In this document: positions 42,020-53,600 of the stretch, one piece after another
How positions within the stretch are numbered: the first letter of the stretch is position 1
Layout of the letters: the number at the start of each line of letters is the position of its first letter
Assembly: GCA_037127315.1 (NCBI GenBank)
Contig: JBBBDQ010000347.1
Location: 3,339,926-3,403,925 of the forward strand
Length of the DNA: 64,000 nucleotides
DNA from: Ascarosepion bandense
Lineage: Eukaryota; Mollusca; Cephalopoda; Sepiida; Sepiidae
Direction of reading: 5' to 3'
Position numbers and translations under genes: made by a program
Notes under the pieces: generated by a model
What the model was told of the DNA's origin: nothing
Databases searched by the model: none
The model's input: only the letters and a program-made list of their open reading frames with translations

Positions 42020-42620
42020 TCTAAACTTATTTATAAATGGAACTTTGTCTGCGCGCGTGTGTGTGTGTGTGTGTGTGTGTGTGTCCGTTACTTATAGACT
42101 CCGAAACGGCTGAACCGATTTTCTTGAAAATTTACATAGTTGTACTATAAGCGTCTGCGAGTGTTCTCAGCTAGATTTTGTGCCGATGTACGCCCAATAA
42201 ATAACGAAAATCGATAATCGAAAAACTCGGATTATAGAAGCAGTGGTCCGATTTTTATCAAATTTGATACACTCATAGACAAGGACATAAGAAGCGATAT
42301 TCTGAAGTTTCAAGGTTGCAGTTCTTACAATAGTGCAGAAAATCGATAATATATATATATATGATACCATGTACTCAGAGGACTTATTTAGCCTTCAAAA
42401 TTCAGTTTACGACGAAAAAATCTTATTTGATATCGATATCAGGAAACAAAATTTGACTTACATCCATTCATTTTTCTTTCAGTCTACGGTTTCGCTTTAA
42501 GTGGAATAAACTATTGCTTTTTAGTCTTTCGTGCCAACGTCCAAAGAGTCTGAGCTCCAGGACCATGGATTAGTTTTAAAGCTTTCATTACATCCGAGCA
42601 ACGCCAGGTTATACTGCTAG
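42020..42620 (+). mobile_element. Helitron-like copy H5 (internal deletion)
   Basis: Both ends present: TCTAAACTTATTTATAAATGG and gagcaacgccaggttatact then gCTAG. The ~140 bp between the (AT)n tract and the gataccatgtactcagagg block are missing compared with H2 and H4. Confidence 0.75.
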
Positions 42621-42892
42621 TATTCTATAATAACATGACCAATAATACATTTTATTGTAGAATTAACTCAGTTTTACTCGGGTTGTTTGAGGAATAATAA
42701 GAATAAAAACATATGATGATGTTAGTACGCGAACAGGTGTTTCGACGGGAGGCTGCTGTAAGCTTTATCATAAAATGGTTTTCGGGTTAAAAATAATCAA
42801 TCGCCCACAAGGTCGATTAAACATTTTTTAAATCTGTCAAGGTTGCAAAGAGTGGATTTGGCAGCTCTATGCCGGATATATATATTTTCTTA

Positions 42893-43355
42893 ATTATATC
42901 ACCCCAAGCAAGGCGAAAACGCCACTGATGTGCAGGGGGCTACGTAAGAGTGAAAAGACTGGAAAAGGGAAAAACCGGAAACCACATCCTAAACAGGAAA
43001 CGAGGGATGAGCCTCTTCACCTGTTCAATAGACGTGGGTGGAGTGTGAACCGGGTGATAGTTTAGTCTATCTACTCCAATTGAAAGAAAAAAAATAAAAT
43101 AAAAGAAGAGTGAAAAGATTGGAAAAGAGAAAAACCGGAAACCACATCCTAAACAGAAAACAAGGGATGAGCCTCTTCACCTGTTCAATAGACGTGGGTG
43201 GAGTGTGAACCGGGTGATAGTTTAGTCTATCTACTCCAATTGAAAGAAAAAAAAATAAAATAAAAGAAGAGTGAAAAGATTGGAAAAGAGAAAAACCGGA
43301 AACCACATCCTAAACAGGAAACAAGGGATGAGCCTCTTCACCTGTTCAATATACA
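42893..43355 (-). mobile_element. LINE-A 3' UTR with ~141-bp tandem repeat, antisense
   Basis: On plus, ttaattatatcaccccaagc and cactgatgtgcagggggcta are the inverted LINE-A terminus. From about 42950 three near-identical units of 141 bp follow (gagtgaaaagattggaaaag...cctaaacaggaaacaaggga...), the last one partial. The homologous copy at 9798-10065 has one and a half units. Confidence 0.7.
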
Positions 43356-43471
43356 TCAATGTAGTCTTATATAATGACAACAGAAAAGAGGTTACCAAAC
43401 AACAAACCCATGAAGAATAGCCTAACCCTTGCACTGTATACCAATGTGAATGACAACTGAAATATTAACCA

Positions 43472-43976
43472 TTGCATATTTATAATCCAGAAAACCCCAA
43501 AGTCTTTACTTTTTATTTTGATAAAAAAAAAAACTACAGCTTATGGTGGAGAGAAAATATGAGAGTTTGCTTCACCAGGCAGTTCTTTGTAGAATGGGTG
43601 AATTTGGTCTTAGGTCCTGATGTTAAAAACTATCTCCAGGAAAACAATCTACCCCTGCAAGCTCTTCTTGTCAAAGACAATGACCCTGCTCACCCACCTA
43701 TCCTTGAAGAGTTCAAATTTATAAAGGTTCTCTACCACCCACCCAAGAACACCCTCATCTGCAGCCCATAGACAAGCAGGTGATTTCTAATTTCAAGAAG
43801 CTCTTTATCACGCACATGTTCTGCCACTGCTTTGAGATGATGGAGAGCACAAACCTTATTCATTAAATTTTTTTAAAGAAACAATATACCATCATGATAT
43901 GCCCCAGAATTATCAATATGGCCTGGCAGGTTGTTACAAAGAGGACCTTGATCTCTGAATGGAAGAAGCTGTGCTC
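43472..43976 (+). pseudogene. Tigger/pogo-type transposase fragment
   Basis: Encodes WWRENMRVCFTRQFFVEWVN, LVLGPDVKNYLQENNLPLQA, LLVKDNDPAHPPILEEFKFI, KVLYHPPKNT. After a frameshift: DKQVISNFKKLF, NMAWQVVTKRTLISEWKKL. These are the D-N-x-P-x-H-P-P, PPNTT...PMDQQVI and AW-x-x-V-T blocks of the DDE domain in Tigger-like (CENP-B related) transposases. The helix-turn-helix N-terminus is absent. It ends where element X copy 3 is inserted. Confidence 0.75.
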
Positions 43977-44498
43977 TGAGTATGAGTTTTGTTTAATGGC
44001 ATATCAACCTCTGTTGATTATTTCATGCCAAAAAGGCAGGGTTTCAAAGTATTTTTATTTTATAATGTTCGGTTATAGCAGAAGTGTTGATTTAGACAGA
44101 TTTTAATGAAAAAATTTTGTTTTTATTCTTTTTTATTTTAAAAAACTGAAAATGTCTTCCAGTTTTGTATTCAAAAATGTTTTGCTGAGAATATTTTTTT
44201 TCCTCCAAAAATGTGTTATGGTAATAATTTTTTTTTTTTTCTAAAATGTATTATTGGTAATATTTATCTTTCAAAAATGTATATATTTCTATAAAAGTCT
44301 ATTTTTATATTTTCATAGTGTTTTGACCCCACTTTGTGGGTTAACTATTTGCTCATAGCTGGGAGCCTAACAGGTGCTACCACTCAGGGTGAGGGAGGAC
44401 CTGAGAACAACAGCAATTAAGAAGTGGTTTCATGCTCCTCACAACCTCTAAATCAGAGGCCTTGCTGCTGGATACAATTTACCGTCATACCCAGGATT
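43977..44498 (+). mobile_element. Element X, copy 3, with 8-bp target duplication
   Basis: 522 bp colinear with copies 1 and 2. Flanked by ctgtgctc at 43969-43976 and 44499-44506. Inserted at the end of the Tigger-like fragment. Confidence 0.75.
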
Positions 44499-44579
44499 CT
44501 GTGCTCAGAACTTGTGTCTGAAACAGTTTAAAAAACTCAAACTAGAAGCAAAAATTAGCACAAACAGTAAATTTATCAA

Positions 44580-45375
44580 AATCTACCATCCATGGGTACA
44601 TAGTGAAGCTTGGGTACTCAAATCATTATGATGTTTGGGTACCACGTGATCTGAGTGAAAATAATCATTTGGATTTCATTTTTGTTTGTGAATTTGCTGT
44701 ATAAACAAAATGAAAATGTAACCTTTTTTAAACAAATTGTGATGGATGATGAGAAATGGATCATTTACAACAATGTTAAGGTCCTGGGGTAAGTGACTTG
44801 AGCCAACTTTAGCCATCCCGAAAGCAGATCTTTATCCAAACAAAGTCATGTCGGGCATCTAGTGGGATTGGAAAGGAAACCCCTATTATGAATTTCTACC
44901 AAGTAAGCAGTCAATTGATTCTTAAAAGTATTGCTTGCAACTGGATGAATTAAAGGCAGCATTACAAGAAAAATGCCCAGAATTGGCAAATAGGAAAGAT
45001 GTTAATTTCCATCAGGATAATACCTGACCTAATGTTTCTTTGACAACCCGGCAAAAAAATTGTTGCCGCTTGGCTGGGATGTGTCATCACCTACCATATC
45101 CACTTGACATTACTTCTTTGGATTTTCATTTATTCAGGTCCTTGCAAAATAATCTCAGTGCTGGAAATTTTCATTCTTTGAATTACAGAAAAAAACAAAA
45201 ACAAAAAAAAACAACTTAATGAGTTCTTTGCCAAAAAACAACCAGAATTCCAGGAAGACTGAATCTTTAAATCAAAAAGAAAAAATGGAGAAAGTTTGTA
45301 CAAAAAAAGATTCATATTTTGTTTTGTATTTTAACTTTTCTTAAAAATTAGCATGAACTTTCTGGACAACCCTAT
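44580..45375 (+). pseudogene. mariner transposase pseudogene
   Basis: In order, across frames: YDVWVPRDLSENN, VMDDEKWIIYNNVK (first catalytic Asp region), then a W-x-W-x-G-type block, LDELKAALQEKCPELANRKD and VNFHQDNT-PNVSL (second catalytic Asp region). Next come LPLGWDV, then LDFHLFRSLQNNLSAGNFHS (third Asp region) and FFAKKQPEFQED near the end. Block order and spacing match the Hsmar1-like mariner group. Many frameshifts and stops make it long dead; TIRs not identified. Confidence 0.7.
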
Positions 45376-45507
45376 ATATACACACACATTATTTATATAT
45401 ATATAAAAAACACACACATTGTTCATTCAGCAATGAATTAGAACACTCTCAGCTATTGGGCATGTATAATGATAATATACACGCTAAAAATCTTCCTCCT
45501 GATGAGC

Positions 45508-45645
45508 GCCTGTAGCTCAGAGGTAAAATTGCCGACTGACGCTAATTCGGTCGGGTTTCAATCCTGGATAAAAAGCAATCAGCTGTCTAACCGTACTGAT
45601 GAGCTGTGACCCAGCAAAACAGGTCCGTCTGCAGATGACTATATG
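45508..45645 (+). mobile_element. tRNA-derived SINE carrying a hammerhead-like fold
   Basis: A tRNA-like head at 45508-45568 has A box (tgtagctcagaggta) and B box (gggtttcaatcct), unrelated to the Ceph-SINE head. About 25 bp later is a hammerhead-type layout: CTGATGA at 45596-45602, stem II GCTG/CAGC (45603-45606/45612-45615), AAAA where GAAA is expected (45616-45619). A 2-bp stem III AC/GT spans loop AGGTCC and the cleavage triplet GTC ends at 45629. Stem I is GTA/TGC plus outer GTC/GAC around an internal loop. The G12-to-A change would be expected to abolish cleavage in this copy. An (AT)n tail follows. Confidence 0.5.
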
Positions 45646-45649
45646 TATA

Positions 45650-45831
45650 TATATATATATATATATAAAACAATAATATATTAATATGTATATAAATATA
45701 TATATATATTTATTGATGATGTATGCATACATATGTAAATAATTAATAATGTGTCTATATAATACATTAATATAATTAATAATGTGTGTATATAATACAG
45801 TAAAATATATAATACTATAATATGATTAATA

Positions 45832-45881
<50 letters not shown>

Positions 45882-46055
45882 TCAGATACTTTAATCCAAG
45901 CGAAAAAAGTAGGAAGGTAAATTCCAAAAACCCGATCCTAATTAATATTAAAAATTTTATTTTAATATTAAATAATGATACAGGAAGAGAGCTCCATGTA
46001 ACAATTAATTTATATCGAAATGGTCATTCAACATCATTGAATTAATCCTTTTTTA

Positions 46056-46105
<50 letters not shown>
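45650..46105. repeat. AT-rich region with several (AT)n tracts
   Basis: (AT)n at about 45652-45664, 45835-45876 and 46064-46105, separated by AT-rich sequence. Confidence 0.9.
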
Positions 46106-46109
<4 letters not shown>

Positions 46110-46720
46110 CAAAATATAATACAGTAATTTAGTTAATGTGTGTGTAATATATACGTGCACTAAGTCCTCATGAGGAAATTATACATGATTACAATTATAT
46201 GGTTTCACTCATGTTAATACATTTATCTCTTTTTTGATACTAGTATTTACTAATCAGATAAAAAAAACTAAAAAAACTTGTACTATGGTACCTGCCCAAG
46301 ACTTATTACTTTTAATTTTTGCTCCTTCCAAGATTTGTTTTTGTATTTCTGATCGCAAATTGCCAAATCAGGCTTTCGGTGAAATCAAATAAAACAAAAG
46401 AACCCTGTGAGGCAGAATTTTCTTGGGTAGGCTAAATCTAAAAGGCTTCAAGGGATCAAAACAGCACCATTCATCTGGAATTATTTTCCCAGATCACTTT
46501 GTTTCCCACCCCCATTTCCAACCGAAATCTTCTTATCTAGGACCTTCTACTTTAGACATTTTCTTACTCAAACATTTATTTGCTTTTTATTTACCCTGGG
46601 ATTTTATTCCTATTTTATTATTACAAATATATTACATTATTTTTTTGTCTTTACTTCTGAAATGAAATAATATTTACATTATTTAGAATGTTGTCATCAT
46701 GTTCACAACATTTCGGCTGT
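46110..46720. other. No feature recognised
   Basis: Unique-looking AT-rich sequence. An 80-codon open frame at 46423-46665 has no recognised domain. Confidence 0.4.
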
Positions 46721-47180
46721 TTTATCCTCCAGCATTCTTCAAGTTGTTAAAATTTCAAAACAAACCCTTTATTCCGATCACTGAGTTATACTGCTCCTGT
46801 TCCATGAGCCATGCTATCTCCGGAGGTCTTCATTATCTCCCTTTCAATCAACTCTTTAGGTTAGAGAGTTGATCGAAAGGGAGTTAACTAAGTTTTTTTT
46901 GTTCACCTCTGCTGCAGTCAGGTATTGAACTCACAACTCTCTAGGTCAAGTCACTGGATCCAACCTCAAGGACACATGGCCCAGTCGATAAAAGCTTTGA
47001 TTTAGATCCAGTGACTTGATCCAAAGAATCGCAGAGGTGAACAAATAACCTAGAGAGTTGAGATCACCAATAATGAGACATCCGGAAGGGGCAGGACTCA
47101 AGAAACAAGAACAACACGCCCCAGTGATCAAAATAAAGGGTTTGGTTTATCACCTAAAGAAGGCTGGAGCATTGTGGATA
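46721..47180. repeat. Complex foldback (inverted repeat) structure
   Basis: The outer arms pair imperfectly: ctccagcattcttc...caaaccctttattccgatca at 46731-46783 against the reverse of 47122-47175. The inner blocks gttcacctctgc, ctctctaggt and caagtcactggatc each recur inverted, in a rearranged order. A separate tight hairpin lies at 46837-46883: 19-base arms CTCCCTTTCAATCAACTCT with one mismatch and a 9-base loop. Confidence 0.65.
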
Positions 47181-47889
47181 TGGCAATAGTTATGAAGACA
47201 ACAGTCCAAACAATGTAAATAGTGATATTTTACTATTATGAACACAATAATTTCACAGATTAGTTATTACAATGCTCGTCTTGGTTTCTACATTCACAAT
47301 GTTTTGATTATTTTTAAGTGTCTAGATGTCACAAACATTTTGGAATTTTGTACTGAAACTTTTATTCAATCCATAAGGGTAGATTGTTCTTCATTCTTAG
47401 TGACACATGATTTACCAGCTTAAATAACTATTTTAAAAACATTGGTTTTCCTGGCATTAATGAGGTTAGTCCCTTCGTGCCGAAAAGTCACCTACTCTGG
47501 TTTAAGGGACAAAACTGATAATCAATAAAATGATTGCTGTATATTAACTAAAATGAGTTATCTCTCTTAAACATGAAAAGTGAAACATGAACAATCTATC
47601 CTTGTGGATTGAATAAAAAGCTTTTCTTATTACACTGAGTTTTACCCTGTACAAGGCCCTAGAGCAAAACGAGGTAGAGAAGCACAGTTTATAGGTGGGG
47701 AAAATAACAGTTAACCTGTTATAACCCTAAAAGGTTACTGCATGAGTAATCACCAAAATGGAGGTTGGGAATAATAGTATATCAACAAATACAAAACTTG
47801 CCTGCTGCAGAAAGTAGATACACTGCTTATGAACCGCTAGTCAGTATAATCCCTCTACTCTTCTCGTTTCTCCAATAGTATCCATGTAT

Positions 47890-48130
47890 TTAAGAGGAGA
47901 GGAACGTACCAATACTGTATATAGGTAGGCATACAAGATTAAGACTAAAACAGATTAAGATTGTAGTGATTTTTGGAAGCATCCTCTTGTAAGCCAGTTT
48001 AACAGAGCAATTGTTTACAGGAAGAAGCTGTTTGAGTGGAAATTACTTTTTGACGGTGTAGTACTGAGGGAATAAGGGTGATTTGATACAATGTGTATAG
48101 CATGTTTGGTTCTGGCCATGAAGGTTACAA
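47890..48130 (-). pseudogene. LINE-A-like C-terminal fragment (diverged)
   Basis: Minus strand reads HIVSNHPYSLSTTPSKSNFH, SNSFFL, stop, TIALLNWLTRGCFQKSLQS, aligning to RTRLxxxSHPFTVxxxKSNxNFxSNSFFxRTxxLWNSLPxxCFPxxYNLQ of LINE-A. Older than the other copies. Confidence 0.5.
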
Positions 48131-48202
48131 CTAGTGGAAGAAAGATTTACTTTGTCTGAACACTTTAGATTGAAGTAACAACAGGGCAGTGTGAGGCTTG
48201 CT

Positions 48203-48285
48203 ACATGGCCCGGTTCATACTCCACCCACATCTATTGATCAGGTCAAGAGGCTCATCCCCTCGTTCCCTGTTTAGAAGGTGGTAG
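48203..48285 (+). mobile_element. Fragment of LINE-A 3' UTR repeat unit
   Basis: cccggttcatactccaccca and gaggctcatcccctcgttcc match the tandem unit seen at 9798-10000 and, inverted, at 42950-43355. Confidence 0.6.
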
Positions 48286-48795
48286 CAGAAATACTTCATT
48301 TGAGCAAATAATGTTGATGTAGACGTAACCATCTAGAGTAATAATCAATGTTAGTATGCGCTCGGGGTTAAATAAGGCTACAAAAGGTTTTACTCCCCAC
48401 ATGACATTACTATGAATTTTAGAAAGTAATTTCTTTTTTCAGAACAGATGTAGGTCGTATATTCCGCCAAATAAAAAGAGTCATTAATACAAACGGATTT
48501 CTGATGTGTTCCGACAAAATTCCCATGTAAAATAAGAAATAATCACCTAATATTCACCTGAATTAAGAAATGTTGCAAAGTGCGCCAAAAAACGCAAAAA
48601 AAAAACAGCATATAATAATGGAATTGGCCAAGCAATCGATGCAAACAATCGGTCATCGATTTGTGCAAATTGCAATAGGCCAAACCAGATCGATGTGAGG
48701 ATGAATAACAACATAACCGGCCCAAATCAGCCGATATAAAATCAAGGAACACTAAATACAGGCCAGAAAACCTGATCTTACTCTCTGGAAAACTA

Positions 48796-49190
48796 CACTA
48801 GCGGATAGAATTATTAGGCCACCCCAGTGTTAAAAAAAAACGTATTTCATACTATTCTTTAGTATGTATTACCAATTGAATAATTGTAAATGAAAATAAA
48901 ATGTTTCTTTTGTTAATACTGCACAATAACATGTGCATCAAATAAATTTATAAATATTTAATAATTACCTATATTGTAGTTTCATCATAGAAAGAATGAA
49001 GAAAATTTACGGTGATTCGCACGAGTTCATCATTGCTTCCTTGCCTTGTAAACTTTTGCAAAGTAATAATAATAAAAGAACCCCTGTATTTTCATTTAGA
49101 ATTATCCACTTGGCAATAAATACTAAAAATAGTATGAAATACATCATTTTTTTTTTAAATGGAGTGGCCTATTTATTATGACCGGTGGTG
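48796..49190. mobile_element. MITE-like element with Tc1-type ends
   Basis: 395 bp between TA dinucleotides (48794-48795 and 49191-49192). The ends CACTAGCGGATAGAATTATT and, reversed, CACCACCGGTCATAATAAAT pair over about 30 bp with mismatches, and both lead into a ggccacYcca block. No coding sequence. Its right-hand 130 bp recur at 49345-49475. Confidence 0.65.
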
Positions 49191-49205
49191 TATATGTATA
49201 TATAT

Positions 49206-49290
<85 letters not shown>
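49206..49290 (+). repeat. (GACA)n then (GATA)n
   Basis: GA run, about 6 GACA units, then about 12 GATA units. Confidence 0.95.
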
Positions 49291-49344
49291 TAGCAAATCT
49301 ACAGGGTGCGATGGGTAAATTGTTGCTATTGTAAACTTTTGCAA

Positions 49345-49475
49345 AGTAATAATAATAAAAGAACCCCTCTATTTTCATTTAGAATTATCCACTTGGCAAT
49401 AAATACTAAAAATAGTATAAAATACACCATTTCTTTTAAAAGACTGGGGTTGCCAAATAATTATGGGCGGTAGTG
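49345..49475. repeat. Duplicate of the right end of the MITE-like element
   Basis: Near-identical to 49060-49190 (aataataaaagaacccctct, ttagaattatccacttggca), ending gggcggtagtg before TA at 49476-49477. Confidence 0.75.
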
Positions 49476-49839
49476 TAGGTCCTGTGTGAATAGTCATTAA
49501 GTTCGGCAAACTGAAACGGACTGAAACATTTCAACGAGAGAGACTTCAATTGTTGGCATCTGTGTCAAAGTTTTATGTTAGCCTTTCATTGACAGTTTTT
49601 CTTCTTGGTCAGAGACATCGTGAAAGATTATTCAAGTGAAACTATTCGACAGATCAGAAGTTGTACAAGTCAAATTGAATTTAATTTAATTCTAGAGCTC
49701 TGAACCCAAGCCTCACCGCAAGCGTATTTTATATCTGATCAGCATGATAAGGTCAAATTCGCAGATAATTTCAAAACCGCCTGTTGTTAACTTGGCTTGT
49801 TAATCTTAACACCTCCTGAATGAAGGTTTTATTTATCAA

Positions 49840-50600
49840 TCATCTGAATAACCTCTTGCTGCCTTTTATCAGCGTAATGGTACCCTCTTGTGTGGAATGA
49901 ACACTTCCTCTTGCTATACATAAATTACCTGAGTGACTTCTAGAGAGCAGATGTGAGCAGTCAAGTTAGCAGTTTAACGGAGCTGTTTCGAGCAGTTACA
50001 GCAGTTAACAAGTGCAGTTAACGACAGCTACTTGTGATGCAGCAGATATCGACTCAGAACGACAAACTGGGTTGCCGATTTCAAATTCCAGTAGAATTCC
50101 TTGCATTCACTTACGCACAAATATCCTTGGGAAATATATTAATCCGTCTCTTCCCTCCAGTTATGGGTTAAATAATAAGAGAGATTGGGTTTTATAGCTT
50201 TGGTTGGCAACAGAAAGCAATGGCAGTCTACTGCGGTCAGTAAGACAGTCATGTCTCTTTCAAAACTTGATCGCCCAAAGCGTGTATCACGTATGGCACT
50301 TACCTGACTGACTGACTAGTAAGGCAGCGTAATAATGCCATCGGACTTACTTATTTCTATATTACCTATTATTAACAATTCTTTGAATATCTTGTTTTCT
50401 GGTTATACAAATATGCTGTTTTGAACTTACCTTCTTATTCTATGTCTTAGTTCCGAACCAAACCGGTTACTACAACTTTGCAGTGAAGTTTCGCCACAAC
50501 TACTCAACAAATTGGCGACGAAGGTGCACAACAATCAGCATGTCTAATGCTGACATCCAGGTGAGAGACTAACTCTGCCTTCTCGGGAATTAACATTCTA
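49840..50600 (+). mobile_element. LTR-like segment and primer-binding-site-like leader
   Basis: ggaatgaacacttcctcttg...gagtgacttctagagagcag resembles 25862-25950. After a SINE insertion (50023-50316) the sequence continues to ctactcaaca-aattggcgacgaagg at about 50500-50524. A terminal CA followed by a TGGCGACGA-type primer-binding site is the layout of Ty3/gypsy LTR ends. A donor-like CAG|GTGAGA lies at about 50558-50566. No gag or pol follows; the satellite begins instead. Confidence 0.35.
50023..50316 (+). mobile_element. Ceph-SINE-like copy S13
   Basis: Head diverged (gtgatgcagcagatatcgac), B box gtttcaaattcc-like, body and 3' domain present with a ~30-bp loss around the ggcaac-agaaagcaatgg junction. 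No clear target duplication. Confidence 0.75.
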
Positions 50601-50619
50601 GGCTGACATGAAGTAGTAT

Positions 50620-53600
50620 GATTATATTAAAACCATTGCTAGGTCAACTTCTAAGAAAGTTCATTCACTGTATCATGCTAGACAATTGAAGTAGTATGAT
50701 TATATTAAAACCATTGCTAGGTCAACTGCTAAGAAAGTTGTTTCACTGTGTCATGCTAGACAATTGAACTAGTATGATTATATTAAAACCATTGCAAGGT
50801 CAGCTGCTAAGAAAGTTGATTCACGGTGTCATGCTAGACAATTGAAATAGTATGATTATATTAAAACCAAAGCTAGGTCAGCTGCTAAGAAAGTTGATTC
50901 ACTGTGTCATGCAAGACAATTGAAGTAGTATGATTATATTAAACCATTGATAGGTCAACTGCTAAGAAAGTTGGTTCACTATGTCATGCTAGACAATTGA
51001 AGTAGTATGATTATATTAAAACCATTGCTAGGTCAACTGCTAAGAAAGTTGATTCACTGTGTCATGCTAGACAATTGAACTAGTATGAAAATATTAAAAC
51101 CATTGCAAGGTCAGCTGCTAAGAAAGTTGATTCACTGTGTCATGCTAGACAATTGAAGTAGTATGATTATATTAAAACAATTGCTCGGTCAGGTGCTAAG
51201 AAAGTTGATTCACTGTGTCATGCTAGACAATTGAAGTAGTATGATTATATTAAAACAATTGCTCGGTCAGGGGCTAAGAAAGTTGATTCACTGTGTCATG
51301 CTAGACAATTGAAGTAGTATGATTATATTAAAACCATTGCTAGGTCAACTGCTAAGAAAGTTGATTCACTGTGTCATGCTAGACAATTGAAGTAGTATGA
51401 TTCTATTAAAACAATTGCTCGGTCAGGTGCTAAGAAAGTTGATTCACTGTGTCATGCTATACTATTGAAGTAGTAAGATTATATTAAAACAATTGCTCGG
51501 TCAGGTGCTAAGAAAGTTGATTCACTGTGTCATGCTAGAGAATTGAAGTAGTATGATTATATTATAACCATTGCTAGGTCAACTGCTAAGAAAGTTGATT
51601 CACTGTGTCATGCTAGACAATTGAATTAGTATGATTATATTAAAACCATTGCTAGGTCAACTGCTAAGAAAGTTGATTCACTGTGTCATGATAGACAATT
51701 GAAGTAGTATGATTATATTAAAACCATTGCTAGGTCAACTGCTAAGAAAGTTGATTCGCTGTGTCAGGCTAGACAATTGAATTACTATGATTATATTAAA
51801 AACATTGCTAGGTCAACAGCTAAGAAAGTTGGTTCACTGTGTCATGCTAGACAATTGAAGTAGTATGATTCTATTAAAACAATTGCTCGGTCAGGTGCTA
51901 AGAAAGTTGATTCACTGTATCATGCTATACTATTGAAGCAGTAAGATTATATTAAAACACCGTTTTGGTCAGGTGCTAAGAAAGTTGATTCACTGTGTCA
52001 TGCTAGACAATTGAAGTAGTGATTATATTAAAACAATTGCTAGGTCAGGTGCTAAGAAAGTTGATTCACTGTGTCATGCTAGACAATTGAAGTAGTATGA
52101 TTATATTAAAACCATTGCAAGGTCAGCTGCTAAGAAAGTTGATTCATCAAATGGGTGCTAGACAATTGAAGTAGTATGATTATATTAAAACAATTGCTAG
52201 GTCAGGTGCTAAGAAAGTTGATTCACTGTGTCATGCTAGACAATTGAAGTAGTATGACTATATTAAAACAATTGCTCGGTCAGGGGCTAAGAAAGTTGAT
52301 TCACTGTGTCATGCTAGACAATTGAAGTAGTATGATTATATTAAAACCATTGCTAGGTCAACTGCTAAGAAAGTTGATTCACTGTGTCATGCTAGACAAT
52401 TGAAGTAGCAGTAATGATTATAATAAAACCAAAGCTAGGTCAGCTACAAGAAAGTTGATTCACTGGTGTGTCATTAGACAATTGAAGTAGTATGATTATA
52501 TTATAACCATTGCTAGGTCAACTGGATAAGAAAGCACTGTGTCATGCTAGACAATTGAATTAGTATGATTATATTAAAACCATTGCTAGGTCAACTGCTA
52601 AGAAAGTTGATTCACTGTGTCATGATAGACAATTGAAGTAGTATGATTATATTAAAACCATTGCTAGGTCAACTGCTAAGAAAGTTGATTCTGCTGTCTC
52701 AGGCTAGACAATTGAATTACTATGATTATATTAAAAATATTGCTAGGTCAACTGCTAAGAAAGTTGGTTCACTGTGTCATGCTAGACAATTGAAGTAGTA
52801 TGATTCCTATTAAAACAATTGCTCGGTCAGGTGCTGGTTATGTTGATTCACTGCCACATATACTATTGAAGTAGTAAGATTATATTAAAACAATTGCTCG
52901 GTCAGGTGCTAAGAAAGTTGATTCTACTGTATTGCTAGACAACAACAGTATAGATTATATTAAAACAATTGCTAGGTCAGGTGCTACAGGTTGATCTACC
53001 GTGTCATGCTAGACAATTGAAGTAGTATGATTATATTAAACCATTGCAAGGTCAATGCCAGAAAGTTGATTCACTGTGTCATGCTAGACAATTGAAGTAG
53101 TATGATTATATTAAAACAATTGCTAGGTCAGGTGCTAAGAAAGTTGATTCACTGTGTCATGCTAGACAATTGAAGTAGGCATGATTATATTAAAACAATT
53201 GCTCAGTCAGGGGCTAAGAAAGTTGATTCACTGTGTCATGCTAGACACAATTGAAGTAGTATGATTATATTAAACCATTGCTAGGTCAACTTGCTAAGAA
53301 AGTTGATTCACTGTGTCATGCTAGACACCGAAGTAGTATGATTATATTAAAACCAAAATAGTCAATGTTAAGAAAGTTGATTCACTGTGTCATGCTAGAT
53401 AACTGAAGTAGTATGATTATATTATAACCATTGCTAGGTCAACTGCTAAGAAAGTTGATTCGCTGTGTCAGGCTAGACAATTGAACTACTATGATTATAT
53501 TAAAACATTGCTAGGTCAACTGCTAAGAAAGTTGGTTCACTGTGTCATGCTAGACAATTGAAGTAGTATTGATTATATTAAAACAATTGCTCGGTCAGTT

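Noticed and set aside
45495..45505. CTGATGAG at 45499 as a separate hammerhead core
   Set aside because: It merges into the tRNA-like head and has no GAAA or stem II in register.
45508..45568. Functional tRNA gene
   Set aside because: A and B boxes are present but acceptor pairing is not evident and a SINE-like tail follows.
46423..46665. 80-codon open frame as a gene
   Set aside because: No domain, signal or homology recognised; length is within chance expectation in AT-rich DNA.
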